Below are positions 19,519 through 28,740 of a stretch of DNA of 64,000 bases, piece after piece (within the stretch, counting starts at the first letter, position 1; each line of letters starts with the position of its first letter). The notes under the pieces were generated by a model. The model was not told the origin of the DNA. It made no database searches and was given only the letters and a program-made list of their open reading frames with translations. A program made the translations under genes and the position numbers. Source of the DNA: JAZKFT01 sp965246935 (GTDB taxonomy: Bacteria > Bacteroidota > Bacteroidia > Chitinophagales > Chitinophagaceae); assembly GCA_965246935.1 (NCBI GenBank), contig CBDFGC010000025.1, positions 62,001 to 126,000 of the forward strand, in the 5' to 3' direction.

Positions 19519-20259
19519 TTATTGCCCATTCGGATTTGCACCGCCCTGCACAATGTCCAGCAATTCTACATCGAAAATCAGCGTAGCACCTGGTGGTATA
19601 TCCTGCCCGGCTCCACGGTCGCCATAAGCAAGATCAGAAGGGATGTATAGCTTCCATTTGCTGCCGACCGGCATTAGTTTCAAGGCTTCCGTCCAGCCCG
19701 GTATCACGCCGGTTACCCGGAATTCGATAGGTTGTCCACGGTCAACGGAGCTGTCGAACTTTTTTCCGTTAAGCAGGGTACCGGTGTAATGTACTTTTAC
19801 GGTGCTGGTATCCGTAGGTTTGGGGCCGGTGCCGGCTTTCACGATTTCATATTGCAGTCCACTGGCAGTGGTAGTTACCCCAGGCCGCTTTTTGTTATCC
19901 ATTAAGAACTTAGTGGCTGCCTGTTTTTCAACGGCTGCCTTTTTTTCGGAAAGCCCGGCAAACTTTTGTTGCACTACCTGGTTGCAGGCCTGCATATCCA
20001 TAGCCGGTTGCCTGCCCGCAAAAACATCGTTAAACGCTTTTATCACCATCGTGCTGTTCACATTATTAATACCCTGCGATTTCAGATTGGACGCAATATT
20101 CAGCCCGATGGCATAGCTGAAACTATCTATCGGTGTTTTGATGCCTGAAGGTTTTGCGGCAAGTGTTGTTTTTGCCGGAGTCTTCGCGGGTGTTTTAGCG
20201 GGTTGCGCTATCGCAACTAATGGTGCAATGAATGCGATTGAAAGAATGGTTCTGATCAT
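19519..20259 (-). CDS. Exported FKBP-type peptidyl-prolyl isomerase with N-terminal dimerisation domain
   Basis: Start at the ATG giving MIRTILSIAFIAPLVAIAQ, a signal peptide; the frame is open further upstream but without coding character. Residues 20-45 are Ala/Thr/Lys-rich (PAKTPAKTPAKT). Residues 46-130 look like the FkpA-type N-terminal domain (DSFSYAIGLNIASNLKSQG, MQACNQVVQQKFAGL). The FKBP domain follows: TASGLQYEIVKAGTGPKPT, VHYTGTLLNGKKFDSS, PIEFRVTGVIPGWTEAL and YIPSDLAYGDRGAG. It is probably a periplasmic folding helper. Confidence 0.92.
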   Translation of the reverse strand: MIRTILSIAFIAPLVAIAQPAKTPAKTPAKTTLAAKPSGIKTPIDSFSYAIGLNIASNLKSQGINNVNSTMVIKAFNDVFAGRQPAMDMQACNQVVQQKFAGLSEKKAAVEKQAATKFLMDNKKRPGVTTTASGLQYEIVKAGTGPKPTDTSTVKVHYTGTLLNGKKFDSSVDRGQPIEFRVTGVIPGWTEALKLMPVGSKWKLYIPSDLAYGDRGAGQDIPPGATLIFDVELLDIVQGGANPNGQ

Positions 20260-20419
20260 TTTTATTTTATAAGTATTATGTGAAATAGTGAATGGTGAAA
20301 TATATACCCTGAAACCAGTCCGCCGTGGCGGATCTGACTTACACAAAACAGATAATCAAAGGCTTTCAACATGCGGTGTGGGTCACATCCTTAGCAGGAT
20401 AAAGACAGCGGGTGTGAAG

Positions 20420-21184
20420 TTATTCTCCTGCTCTTAACTCATGCCCGGTCATCTGGATAAATACATCTTCCAGGTTGGCACCCTTCGTTTGTTTTTCCCG
20501 TTGGAAACCGGACGCCAGCAGGTTGTCAACCAAGTGGTCGGGGCTATCAATAGCAATAATTTTACCACTATCAATAATAGCTACCCGGTCGCACAGCACT
20601 TCTGCTTCGTCCATATAGTGGGTGGTGATAATAACAGTGGTGCCCTGGCTTTGTATATCCTTTACCAGATCCCACAAATTACGCCGGGCCTGCGGATCAA
20701 GACCGGTCGTAGGCTCGTCTAAAAAAATGATTTTCGGCTGATTGATGAGGGTGGTGGCAATGCTGAAACGTTGTTTTTGCCCGCCGCTTAACTGTTTCAC
20801 TTTGGCCTTTGCCTTATCGGTAAGATTTACCATTTTCAACAGCTCCATTGCGTTTACCGGCTGCTGGTACAGGCCGCCAAACAGGTGGATCAACTCCACC
20901 AGGTTCAGCCCCGGGTAAAAGCCGCTGGTTTGGAGTTGTACGCCAATAATTTTTTTGATCTCGTTAGGCTGGTTGTCCAGGTTAAAACCATCTACGATCA
21001 CCGTTCCGGACGTTTTTTCCCGGAGGGTTTCTATAATTTCCAACGTTGTGCTCTTCCCGGCGCCATTGGGACCCAGTAATCCAAAAATTTCGCCTTCGTA
21101 CACGTCGAAGCTAATACCTTTTACCGCTTCAAAATCACCGTAGTTTTTTACCAGATTTTGTATCTGGATAATTGGATTTGCCAT
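20420..21184 (-). CDS. ABC transporter ATP-binding protein, DrrA-like, no adjacent permease
   Basis: A 254-residue ATPase with Walker A LLGPNGAGKST, Q-loop VQLQTSGFYP, signature LSGGQKQRF, Walker B IIFLDEPTTGLDP and the switch His in TTHYMDEAE. The type is that of DrrA/CcmA-like drug or lipid exporters, which pair with an ABC-2 permease. No permease is beside it: upstream is fructose-bisphosphatase and downstream an FKBP gene. It may serve a permease elsewhere, for instance the one at 58999-59754, which has its own ATPase. Confidence 0.93.
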   Translation of the reverse strand: MANPIIQIQNLVKNYGDFEAVKGISFDVYEGEIFGLLGPNGAGKSTTLEIIETLREKTSGTVIVDGFNLDNQPNEIKKIIGVQLQTSGFYPGLNLVELIHLFGGLYQQPVNAMELLKMVNLTDKAKAKVKQLSGGQKQRFSIATTLINQPKIIFLDEPTTGLDPQARRNLWDLVKDIQSQGTTVIITTHYMDEAEVLCDRVAIIDSGKIIAIDSPDHLVDNLLASGFQREKQTKGANLEDVFIQMTGHELRAGE

Positions 21185-21348
21185 TGATGTTTGTTGGTTA
21201 GTAAGATAGGCCGAAAGTCGGAAAGACCAGAAGGCCGAAAGTCCGTTGAAGTTTCAAAAGTTTTAAGCATTCATTCCTATTTTCTGTCCACTGTCCTCGT
21301 CTTCTTGTCCTCCGGCCTTTCAGACTTACCGTCTTACGGACTTGGAAT

Positions 21349-22365
21349 CTACGCATTAAATTGCCTGATTTTTTCCAGATCAGCCATCATAGTGGTGCTG
21401 CCAATAAACAAAGGCGACCGCTGGTGAAGCTCTGTGGGCACCACATCTAATACCGGTATAGTGCCATTGGTAGCAGCCCCACCGGCTTTTAACACAATAA
21501 ATGCCATTGGGTTACACTCATATTGTAAGCGTAATTTTCCTTTAGGTTTATCAGTAGTACCAGGATACATAAAAATACCGCCTTTAATGAGGTTGCGATG
21601 AACATCGGCCACCATACTGCCAATATAACGTTGTGTATACGGGCCGCCGTTGGTTTTGTTTTTTGCCTGGCAAAATTTTATATACTGCTGTATATCCGGC
21701 GTATATTGGTTGAAATTACCATGGTTTACACTATAAATTTTACCGGTATCAGGGCATTGCATTTTAGGGTGGCTCAGGCAAAATTCGCCGATGGATGGAT
21801 CCAGGGTAAAGCCGTTTACGGAACGCCTGGTTGCATATACCATCATAGTGCTGCTACCATAAATAATGTAACCGGCTGCGGCTATCTTATTGCCAGGCTG
21901 TAAGAAGTCCTCCAGGGTGCATGGCTGGCCCAGCGGCGTTACCCGGCGGTAAATACTGAAAATAGTACCAATGCTTATGTTTACATCAATATTACCACTA
22001 CCATCCAACGGGTCCATCAGCAGTACATATTTGCTATTGTTGCTCAGCGGATCATCAAATACTACAATGTCGTCGTTTTCCTCGCTACCTACACCTGCGC
22101 AGTAAATACTATGGTCCAGTAAATCAATCAGTGCTTTGTTAGCAAATTCATCCAGTTTTTGCACTTCTTCGCCCTGTATGTTTTCTTTACCGGCTGCTCC
22201 TAAAATATCAGCCAGTCCGGCTTTATTCACCTCAGCATTAATTCGTTTTCCGGCAAGGCCGATGGTACGCAGCAGTCCGCTTAGCTCACCGGTAGCAGCA
22301 GGAAAATCTCTTAATTCCTGGATGGTAAATTCATCCAGTGTCATTAGTTTACGGGATTGGCTCAT
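21349..22365 (-). CDS. fbp: Fructose-1,6-bisphosphatase, class I
   Basis: A 338-residue cytoplasmic enzyme of gluconeogenesis that hydrolyses fructose-1,6-bisphosphate to fructose-6-phosphate. The metal site is plain: SEENDD near residues 95-99 and LMDPLDGSGNID at 116-127. The substrate-site end is GGIFMYPGTTDKPKGKLRLQYECNPMAF. Length is normal for class I. It is divergent from aspartokinase. The gap to the downstream ABC ATPase (21185-21348) is filled with repeated words like AAGTCGGAAAG. Confidence 0.96.
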   Translation of the reverse strand: MSQSRKLMTLDEFTIQELRDFPAATGELSGLLRTIGLAGKRINAEVNKAGLADILGAAGKENIQGEEVQKLDEFANKALIDLLDHSIYCAGVGSEENDDIVVFDDPLSNNSKYVLLMDPLDGSGNIDVNISIGTIFSIYRRVTPLGQPCTLEDFLQPGNKIAAAGYIIYGSSTMMVYATRRSVNGFTLDPSIGEFCLSHPKMQCPDTGKIYSVNHGNFNQYTPDIQQYIKFCQAKNKTNGGPYTQRYIGSMVADVHRNLIKGGIFMYPGTTDKPKGKLRLQYECNPMAFIVLKAGGAATNGTIPVLDVVPTELHQRSPLFIGSTTMMADLEKIRQFNA

Positions 22366-22708
22366 AGCAACCGTTTTCAGGTTTATTTAAATTTCAGGTG
22401 CGAAAGTTAGGGAAGATTATCAATTGGCAATAAGCAAACCAAATGTGACAATTTGCAAATATGCAAATATGCAAAGGAAATACATGAGAAGATGTGCGAA
22501 TGATGCAATGGAAACAGGTAAATTTAAAAAAGGGCGGTATCGCTTGTTTCGGTCTTCAATTCATAGAAATAGGTTAGCAATGCCGTCCTTACTGGCAATA
22601 GCAACAATCTTTTACCAGCAACGGTCAGACATTACCAGCTATGCGTTAAAAAATCAAAAATCCTAAATCCTCATCCGGCTACTTTTGCCGTTCATTTTTA
22701 ATTTATCC
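22366..22708. other. Divergent gap between fbp and aspartokinase with an inverted repeat
   Basis: 343 bp that must carry promoters for both genes. It contains the word repeat TGCAAATATGCAAATATGCAAA near 22452 and a repeat element at 22531-22589. No gene is seen. Confidence 0.5.
22531..22589. repeat. Inverted repeat, GGACGGYRTCGCT family
   Basis: AGGGCGGTATCGCT at the left end and AGCAATGCCGTCCT at the right, 31 bp apart; a second copy of the family at 19412-19462. Confidence 0.6.
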
Positions 22709-24046
22709 ATGGTTGTATTTAAGTTTGGCGGGGCCAGCATTAACAGCATTGAAAGAATCCTGAACACGGCACAAATTATCCGCCGTCAGTTTGAGGCTAC
22801 ACCAGCCGGGCAATTATTACTGGTAATCAGTGCCATGGGAAAAACGACCAATGCACTGGAAAAAGTGGCAGAGCGTTTTTTTGCCGGAAATAAAGAAGAA
22901 GCCCTGCAATTATTTGAAGAAATCAAGCAAAGCCATCTTCGTACCGCCAGCGGGTTGATGCAACAACAATACACTGCCTGCCAGGCACAGCTAAGCGATA
23001 TTTTTACTGAAGCAGAATGGCTGCTGCACGACCGGCTGGTACGCAGCTATGATTACTACTACGACCAGATTGTATGCACCGGCGAACTGATGAGTACGGT
23101 GATTATTCATCATTATTTGCGGGAGCAGGGTTTGCCTTCGCAATGGCTGGATGTAAGAGACCTTGTCCGCACGGATGATAACTTCCGCGACGCCAATATT
23201 GACTGGGAATTTACAAAAGGGGCTGTTGACAAAATGGTGATCGCGGGGGCAAGGCTTTCCGACACAACAGATGCGTTGAAGGGTGTGTATTCACGGTTGA
23301 CGATTGACGACTCACGATATTTACCAATCCTGATAACCCAGGGTTTTATAGGAGCCACGGCTGATAATGAAAGCACCACGCTGGGCCGGGAGGGAAGTGA
23401 TTTTACGGCTGCTATTTTTGCCAACCTGTTGAATGCGGAAAGCGTAACCATCTGGAAAGATGTGGCCAGCGTAATGAACGCTGACCCCAAACTATTCGCC
23501 AATGCACAACCCATTGCAGAACTGAACTATGACGAAATTATTGAAATGGCTTATTACGGCGCACAGGTAATACATCCTAAAACCATCAAACCGCTGTATC
23601 AGAAAAATATTCCCTTATATGTAAAATGTTTTTTAGATACGTCACTGCCCGGAACCCTTATTCACAATCACCCGGTACACCACCTGCCACCTATGGTTGC
23701 GTATAAAAACGGGCAGGTGCTACTACAATTCGGCTCTAAGGATTTTTCTTTCGCCGGGGAAACACCTGTTGGAAAACTGTACCATTTGTTTGAGGAACTG
23801 AGCATACGGCCTTCCCTTACGCAGAATGGCGCTGTACATTTTTGGTGCTGTATGGACGACCGGGAAGATAAAATAGAAAAGCTGGCAACTGCAACCGCTG
23901 ACCTGTTTGATTTGAATATAGAAAAAGGCCTTACGTTGCTGACCATCCGGCATTATCAGCAAACATTGATAGATGAATTAACCACGGGTAAAGATGTAGT
24001 ACTTACCCAGCAAACAAAAGATACCCTACAGGTGCTGATACGTTGA
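22709..24046 (+). CDS. Aspartate kinase
   Basis: Start at ATG 22709 (MVVFKFGGASINS); a TTG eight codons upstream is unlikely. The 445 residues comprise the amino-acid kinase domain and a degenerate C-terminal ACT region (about 310-445). Landmarks are KFGGAS at the start, STTLGREGSDFTAA, IWKDVASVMNADP and ELNYDEIIEMAYYGAQVIHPKT. It phosphorylates aspartate at the entry to lysine, threonine and methionine synthesis. No homoserine dehydrogenase is fused. Around residues 190-205 the stretch VYSRLTIDDSRYLP is encoded by DNA that resembles the intergenic GACGATTCACGATT words, so a small insertion is possible. Confidence 0.93.
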   Translation: MVVFKFGGASINSIERILNTAQIIRRQFEATPAGQLLLVISAMGKTTNALEKVAERFFAGNKEEALQLFEEIKQSHLRTASGLMQQQYTACQAQLSDIFTEAEWLLHDRLVRSYDYYYDQIVCTGELMSTVIIHHYLREQGLPSQWLDVRDLVRTDDNFRDANIDWEFTKGAVDKMVIAGARLSDTTDALKGVYSRLTIDDSRYLPILITQGFIGATADNESTTLGREGSDFTAAIFANLLNAESVTIWKDVASVMNADPKLFANAQPIAELNYDEIIEMAYYGAQVIHPKTIKPLYQKNIPLYVKCFLDTSLPGTLIHNHPVHHLPPMVAYKNGQVLLQFGSKDFSFAGETPVGKLYHLFEELSIRPSLTQNGAVHFWCCMDDREDKIEKLATATADLFDLNIEKGLTLLTIRHYQQTLIDELTTGKDVVLTQQTKDTLQVLIR

Positions 24047-24279
24047 ACAGGAAGTTGTAGGATTGATTGCATGAAGGGGTTTTATGGGTATTGGCAGTGT
24101 GTCGCAACTTATTGATGCGGTATTGTAAAGCGGAACGTTGATGCATAACAAGTTATCGTTCCTTATCATTTGTTCAGTCTTAGGCCAACTCCGATTCCTA
24201 TATACTACAAATGCAAACAGACGATGGCATCTTTTACGAACTTCTGTAATCATATAATAAAAAACACCTGTAAAAGCCG

Positions 24280-24886
24280 ATGAAAATCTGGACAAGTAAC
24301 GAGAAGGATGATGATAAAATTATTGTCTATTTCAATGAAACAATTTATAAAGCAAATCCTCCATTACATAAGGTGGATGCTTATGTATCAGATTTGAAAA
24401 TACAACAGACTCCTTCGGCAGCTTTTTTTGGAATACCACTACGCTACATTTCTGAAATAAATATGCAGATAGGTAAAAAATACATAGAAATTATTTTCAA
24501 AGGCGACAGTGAACATCTGAAAGTAAAAGATGATACCATGCGAAATGAAATCTTTGAATTCTTCAAACAAAATATTGAAGCAATACCTTCGCTTATTAGC
24601 CAATCTACATTTCAAGCTATAAAAAAGCCACTGATTGCCATGGTAGTGATTTTAATCATTTTTTTTGTGGTCATTGTATATTGCCATAGGAATGGAAGAC
24701 GGAAATCAATATGATGTTAGTGGACAGCGTTACCATTCGATAGCCGGGATTGTTTTAGCCATTGCCTCTCTTGGTGTAAATAAAGTACTATTGATTTTCG
24801 GAGCTTTATTATCAATTGCTGCTATTTCACTGATAAAAAAATATAAACATCCAATCGTAAAGAATGCATTGATAATAAAACACTAA
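24280..24886 (+). pseudogene. Membrane protein of unknown function, split by a frameshift in a T8 run
   Basis: The first frame (24280-24714) encodes a soluble N-terminal part (DKIIVYFNETIYKANPP, FFGIPLRYISEINMQIGKKYIEIIFKG) and enters a membrane span at LIAMVVILIIFF. The second frame takes over after a run of eight T (24659-24666) and continues LWSLYIAIGMEDGNQYDVSG, then two more spans (IAGIVLAIASLG, VLLIFGALLSIAAISLI). Removing one T joins both parts into a single protein of about 200 residues. I do not recognise the family. Confidence 0.7.
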
Positions 24887-25034
24887 TCTAAAACACTACG
24901 AATAAAGTTATTGGCCCAATTTATTTGAACAACTCTGTTTCCAGCGTAACCTGTTACGTACCCGTTATGAATTTGGAATTATTGTAATAGAAATTGCATT
25001 TCTTATTTTGTCATCACCCATACTTTTTGATTTT

Positions 25035-26222
25035 TTAGAACATAATCAGCTCAAAAATATCCCCTTTTTTAAAGTCTGTCTTTTCTGCAGGTAGTGTAAT
25101 AATTCCGGCTGCTTTAGATAAACTGACGGCATCACCGCTGTTGGTTCCAAAGCACGGCAGGGCCCACCAGCAACCATCTGTATTTGTAAGTTCAACCGGT
25201 AAATGAAAGCTAAGCTTCGGGGCAAAAGCAAAATCCTCCGCCAGCTTTGCCGTTTGTACCACAGGTGTAAACTGTAAACAGCTATCAAGCCATTTCCTGA
25301 AAAAAACCTGGTAACAAACCAGTGTACTGACGGGGTTTCCGGGGAATCCAAAAATAACCGGGCCCTTGTCGAACACACCAAATAGTAATGGCTTCCCTGG
25401 CTTTTGTGCTACCCGGTGAAATACCGTCTGCATTCCCAACTGCTGCAATACATCCGGCAAAAAATCTTTTTTTCCTTGTGATACGGCGCCGGAAAGAAGT
25501 ACTGCATCATGGTTTTTTATAATGCCTGTTAATTGCCGCTTCATTTCTTCGGGTTCGTCCGGCAAATGATGCAGCGAAGCGGCAATACCTTGTTCCAGTA
25601 AGGCGGCTGCAATCGTGTAAACATTGCTGCGCCGTATTTGGTGTGGCAGCGGTTTTTGTTGCACCGGAATTAATTCATCCCCGGTGCTGCAAACGGCAAC
25701 AACCGGTAATTTTTTTACCGGAACTTGTTCCATACCTACAGACGCCAATATACCAATAGCACCTGGTGTAATCATTATTCCGGCAGGTAATAACTCATCA
25801 CCGGCCTTACTATCGGAACCCTGTAAATGAACGTTTTGAAAAGGTTTGACGGCTGTAGTTTGGATGAGGGCCACTCCATCTGTTATTTCGCAATCTTCGT
25901 ATGGGACTACTGTATTCGCACCAATTGGTAATACGGCGCCAGTCATTACCTCTGTGCAATGATTTATATTTTGTAAGGTGGCCGGTGGTTGCCCGGCCAC
26001 CTGCATACTTTCAATAAAAAATGATCTTCGACCGTACTGAAATGTTTCAGCAACAATGGCAATCCCATCCATTGTTACCCGGTGGTATGGCGGAAAATCA
26101 GCATCTGCTAAAACAGGTATTGCCAGTACCCTTCCGACAGATTGAAGCAACGGAACTTGTTCTTCTCCAAAATCTTTTTGGTGGCTGATAATATGCCGGT
26201 ATGCTTCAGTAACGGAAATCAT
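25035..26222 (-). CDS. moeA: Molybdopterin molybdenumtransferase MoeA
   Basis: Start at the ATG giving MISVTEAYRHI; 395 residues, the normal length. It inserts molybdate into adenylylated molybdopterin. Landmarks are PPYHRVTMDGIAI (active loop), MTGAVLPIGANTVVPYED, GIMITPGAIGILASVG, the MoaB/MogA-like domain with STGDEL and SGAVSQGKKDF, and FGFPGNPVSTLVCYQVF. It is the last gene of the molybdenum cofactor set but sits beyond a 350-bp repeat-rich gap, so it may have its own promoter. No separate mogA is seen in the window. Confidence 0.95.
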   Translation of the reverse strand: MISVTEAYRHIISHQKDFGEEQVPLLQSVGRVLAIPVLADADFPPYHRVTMDGIAIVAETFQYGRRSFFIESMQVAGQPPATLQNINHCTEVMTGAVLPIGANTVVPYEDCEITDGVALIQTTAVKPFQNVHLQGSDSKAGDELLPAGIMITPGAIGILASVGMEQVPVKKLPVVAVCSTGDELIPVQQKPLPHQIRRSNVYTIAAALLEQGIAASLHHLPDEPEEMKRQLTGIIKNHDAVLLSGAVSQGKKDFLPDVLQQLGMQTVFHRVAQKPGKPLLFGVFDKGPVIFGFPGNPVSTLVCYQVFFRKWLDSCLQFTPVVQTAKLAEDFAFAPKLSFHLPVELTNTDGCWWALPCFGTNSGDAVSLSKAAGIITLPAEKTDFKKGDIFELIMF

Positions 26223-26267
26223 GATGGAAAAAGTTATAAAATTGAATGACTGAGTGTAATAACGCAA

Positions 26268-26509
26268 GCCTCACCCTCTTTCCCTCTCCGCATGGAGAGG
26301 GATGCCTCTGTGAATCTGTGCTAATTGATTACAACGAGTGGGTTCATGAGTTATAAAAAACGCATAATTAATTTCTAAGATTAATTTTTGCAAGTGCACT
26401 GTCACAATTAACTGTCAATTGCGGTAAACAAAAACCTCTGTTGCACTTTATCAATCCTATCGCACAAAGGCACCCTTCTCCGGGAGGAGAAGGGCGGGGA
26501 TGAGGCTGA
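26268..26509. repeat. Pair of REP-like repeats, inverted
   Basis: CCTCACCCTCTTTCCCTCTCC with a short hairpin at about 26270-26315, and the inverted counterpart GGCACCCTTCTCC...GGGGATGAGGC at about 26466-26506. The same pair of motifs frames the blocks at 9150-9660 and 29728-29835. Confidence 0.65.
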
Positions 26510-26511
26510 TT

Positions 26512-26611
26512 AAGCGCCGGACTCCGTCCGGTGTTTAATTGTTACTAAAAGTCAACTTTTATGCGCTGGCAACATAAGTAACGTGTAGGCACTGGACGGA
26601 GTCCAGCGCCT
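26512..26611. repeat. Inverted repeat with CGGACTCCGTCCG ends
   Basis: The ends 26512-26533 and 26590-26611 are inverted copies (19 of 22 bases); each is itself palindromic. A second member with the same ends lies at 55462-55627. Confidence 0.65.
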
Positions 26612-26622
26612 ACATATAATAA

Positions 26623-27405
26623 TCAAATATCAATCTTCATCGTGTATTTCAACACCAGCTTAATTCCAATATACATGACTAATACACCGGTAAGCCCACG
26701 TACGGCTGCTGGTTTAATCATCTTTAAACTAAGCCTGGTGCCTAACTGGCCACCTGCAAACACGGCAATCAATAACACTGGGATCAACCTGCCATCCATT
26801 CTGAAATTGCCGCCTGTTGCCTGCCCCAGCAAACCGGCTACGGAATTTACCAGAATAAAAAAAGATGCCAGTGCAGCTATCTTTTTTGCACCATCCCATT
26901 TCAGCAAATTCAGGATGGGTGATAAAATAATTCCGCCACCAATACCAACCAGGCCCGATAAAAAACCGGTACCTGCACCTAAAAAAATATTGAAAGGCCA
27001 GGAAAAATGTTTGTAGGTACCTGTATTGTCAGTAGCTCGTTTTTGAAAGTTTTGGAGCAGCAATAAGGCACCGGAAAGAACCAATACGCAACCCAGGCCA
27101 ATAAAAAAAGACGTTTGTGTCAGCTTAATCATAGCCCCTAAAAACGCAGCAGGTACACTGCATAAAGCAAGCGGAAGAAATTTCTTTTTATCAAAATAAC
27201 CCTGCCGCATAAATAAATAGGAACTACCGGCAACTACCACCAGGTTACACAATAATGCTGCTGTTTTAATAAGCAAAAAATTTGGAACAATGAGTGCCAG
27301 TAAAGCCAGGTAACTACTGCCGCCACCAAAGCCTACCGACGAATATAAGGTTGCAATAAAAAAGAAACCCGTTGCCAGTAATAACAGGGTAGTATTATCA
27401 ATCAT
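26623..27405 (-). CDS. TauE/SafE-family sulfite/organosulfonate exporter
   Basis: A 260-residue membrane protein with about eight spans. FFFIATLYSSVGFGGGSSYLAL at the start and the repeated GTGFLSGLVGIGGGIILSPIL half-way are the two inverted-repeat signatures of TauE/SafE permeases. The C-terminal GGQLGTRLSLKMIK and LTGVLVMYIGIKL also fit. It overlaps the end of the moeB gene by 8 bp, so it is co-translated with cofactor synthesis. Known relatives export sulfite or sulfoacetate or move sulfur compounds; the substrate here is unknown. Confidence 0.88.
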   Translation of the reverse strand: MIDNTTLLLLATGFFFIATLYSSVGFGGGSSYLALLALIVPNFLLIKTAALLCNLVVVAGSSYLFMRQGYFDKKKFLPLALCSVPAAFLGAMIKLTQTSFFIGLGCVLVLSGALLLLQNFQKRATDNTGTYKHFSWPFNIFLGAGTGFLSGLVGIGGGIILSPILNLLKWDGAKKIAALASFFILVNSVAGLLGQATGGNFRMDGRLIPVLLIAVFAGGQLGTRLSLKMIKPAAVRGLTGVLVMYIGIKLVLKYTMKIDI

Positions 27406-28534
27406 GAATTATGTATTTATCACCTATGTCGTTGAGCCAGCCTTCCATGCCGGCGCCAACATTATAGATAGATAGTTGTGGATATTTTTCTTTTAGAAAT
27501 GCTGCTGCCTGCAGGCTGCGGTGGCCACGGTAGCAAATAGCTGCTACAGGTGCATCAGCTTCAAAATTAGCGGCGTTTTTTTGCAATACTCGGGTTGTAA
27601 AAAACTGTGCATTTGTTAGATGGGCCGATTCAAAATCAGCTTCATCCCGCAGATCAATCAGCGTAAATTTTTTTTCGGTCTCGATCCAATGCAACAACTC
27701 GCTTACCGGCAGGTTAGGAACAGCAAAGCAGCCGGCTACTTCATAGCTTTCCTGCAGCGAAGTAATTTGCTGGTTGATGGATTTAGCAATTAACTGAATA
27801 ATGTATTGGCTGCTGTTCAAAAGATCGAACAATTGCAACCGGCCCGATATACTTTCTCCAATGCCAGTTATTATTTTTACCGCTTCCAATGCCATATAAC
27901 AGCCGATAATACCTGGTGCTACGCCCAGTACACCACCGGTATTGCAATCCGGAATTTCGCTAAGTGCAGGTATGGTGGGGTATAGGCAACGATAGGTGGG
28001 GCCACCCCGATAATTAAATACGCTTACCTGACCTTCGTATTGATGAACAGCGCCGTATACAAAAGGTTTTTTTAAGATGACACAGGCATCATTAATTAAA
28101 TAGCGGGATGTAAAATTATCGGTTGCATCAATGACCAGATCATAGGGTTCTATTGTCCTGAGTGCATTGCCCACATCCAAATGCGTGTTAAAAACAGTTA
28201 GCTGAATAGCGCTGTTGAGGTTCCTTAATTTTTGCGCTGCGGCAGTTGCTTTACTGAGGCCAATATCCGCTTCGTTATACAACACCTGCCGGTGCAGGTT
28301 GGAAAGGGATACCACATCGCCATCCATTATTGCAATGGCGCCAATGCCCATGCCGGCCAGGTATTGCAGCACCGGAACACCTAAGCCACCGGCTCCAATT
28401 ACTAACACGTTTGCCTGCCCTGATTTTTGCTGGGCCTCCGCTCCGAAACCGGGTAAGATCAATTGTCGGTTATATCGTTCGTTGGTCAATGAGTTAGGGT
28501 TTGATGTTTTACCACATAGGAATATTAGGAGCAC
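27398..28534 (-). CDS. moeB: MoeB/ThiF-type adenylyltransferase fused to rhodanese domain
   Basis: A 378-residue protein. Residues 20-260 are the E1-like domain: RYNRQLILPGFG, the nucleotide loop VIGAGGLGVPVLQYLAG, DGDVVSLSNLHRQ and DATDNFTSRYLIND. Residues 275-375 are a rhodanese domain with FTLIDLRDEADFES and active Cys in CYRGHRS. It would adenylylate and sulfurate the C-terminal Gly-Gly of MoaD, as MoeZ-type proteins do. The start is uncertain: GTG at 28534 or TTG at 28489 (LTNERYNRQ). The gene sits between moaA and the TauE exporter. Confidence 0.9.
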   Translation of the reverse strand: MLLIFLCGKTSNPNSLTNERYNRQLILPGFGAEAQQKSGQANVLVIGAGGLGVPVLQYLAGMGIGAIAIMDGDVVSLSNLHRQVLYNEADIGLSKATAAAQKLRNLNSAIQLTVFNTHLDVGNALRTIEPYDLVIDATDNFTSRYLINDACVILKKPFVYGAVHQYEGQVSVFNYRGGPTYRCLYPTIPALSEIPDCNTGGVLGVAPGIIGCYMALEAVKIITGIGESISGRLQLFDLLNSSQYIIQLIAKSINQQITSLQESYEVAGCFAVPNLPVSELLHWIETEKKFTLIDLRDEADFESAHLTNAQFFTTRVLQKNAANFEADAPVAAICYRGHRSLQAAAFLKEKYPQLSIYNVGAGMEGWLNDIGDKYIIHD

Positions 28535-28740
28535 ATAGGTTCACATAGGAATACAAATACATAATAGCATTAAAGAAAAGAAGAAAAAGAATACAACGGT
28601 TAATGAAAATAAACAGGGTGTTGTTAGATGTAAAACTTCATTTAAATAAAATCATCACTATCTCCTTTTGTATCTCAGTGTATTATCTTATATTTCTATG
28701 TGAACCTTTGTGTTTCTAATGTTTCTATGTGGTTAAAAAA
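28503..28740. repeat. Element with inverted ends of about 50 bp between moeB and moaA
   Basis: The stretch 28503-28553, read in reverse complement, is nearly the same as 28691-28740: both read TCTATGTGAACCT-like, then TCTAATGTTTCTATGTGGT-like words. The element covers the whole moaA-moeB gap and runs into the 5' end of the longer moeB reading. Confidence 0.6.

Noticed and set aside
24665..24886. Separate 73-residue membrane gene
   Set aside because: It continues the upstream gene after a T8 run; the start would lie inside the first membrane span.
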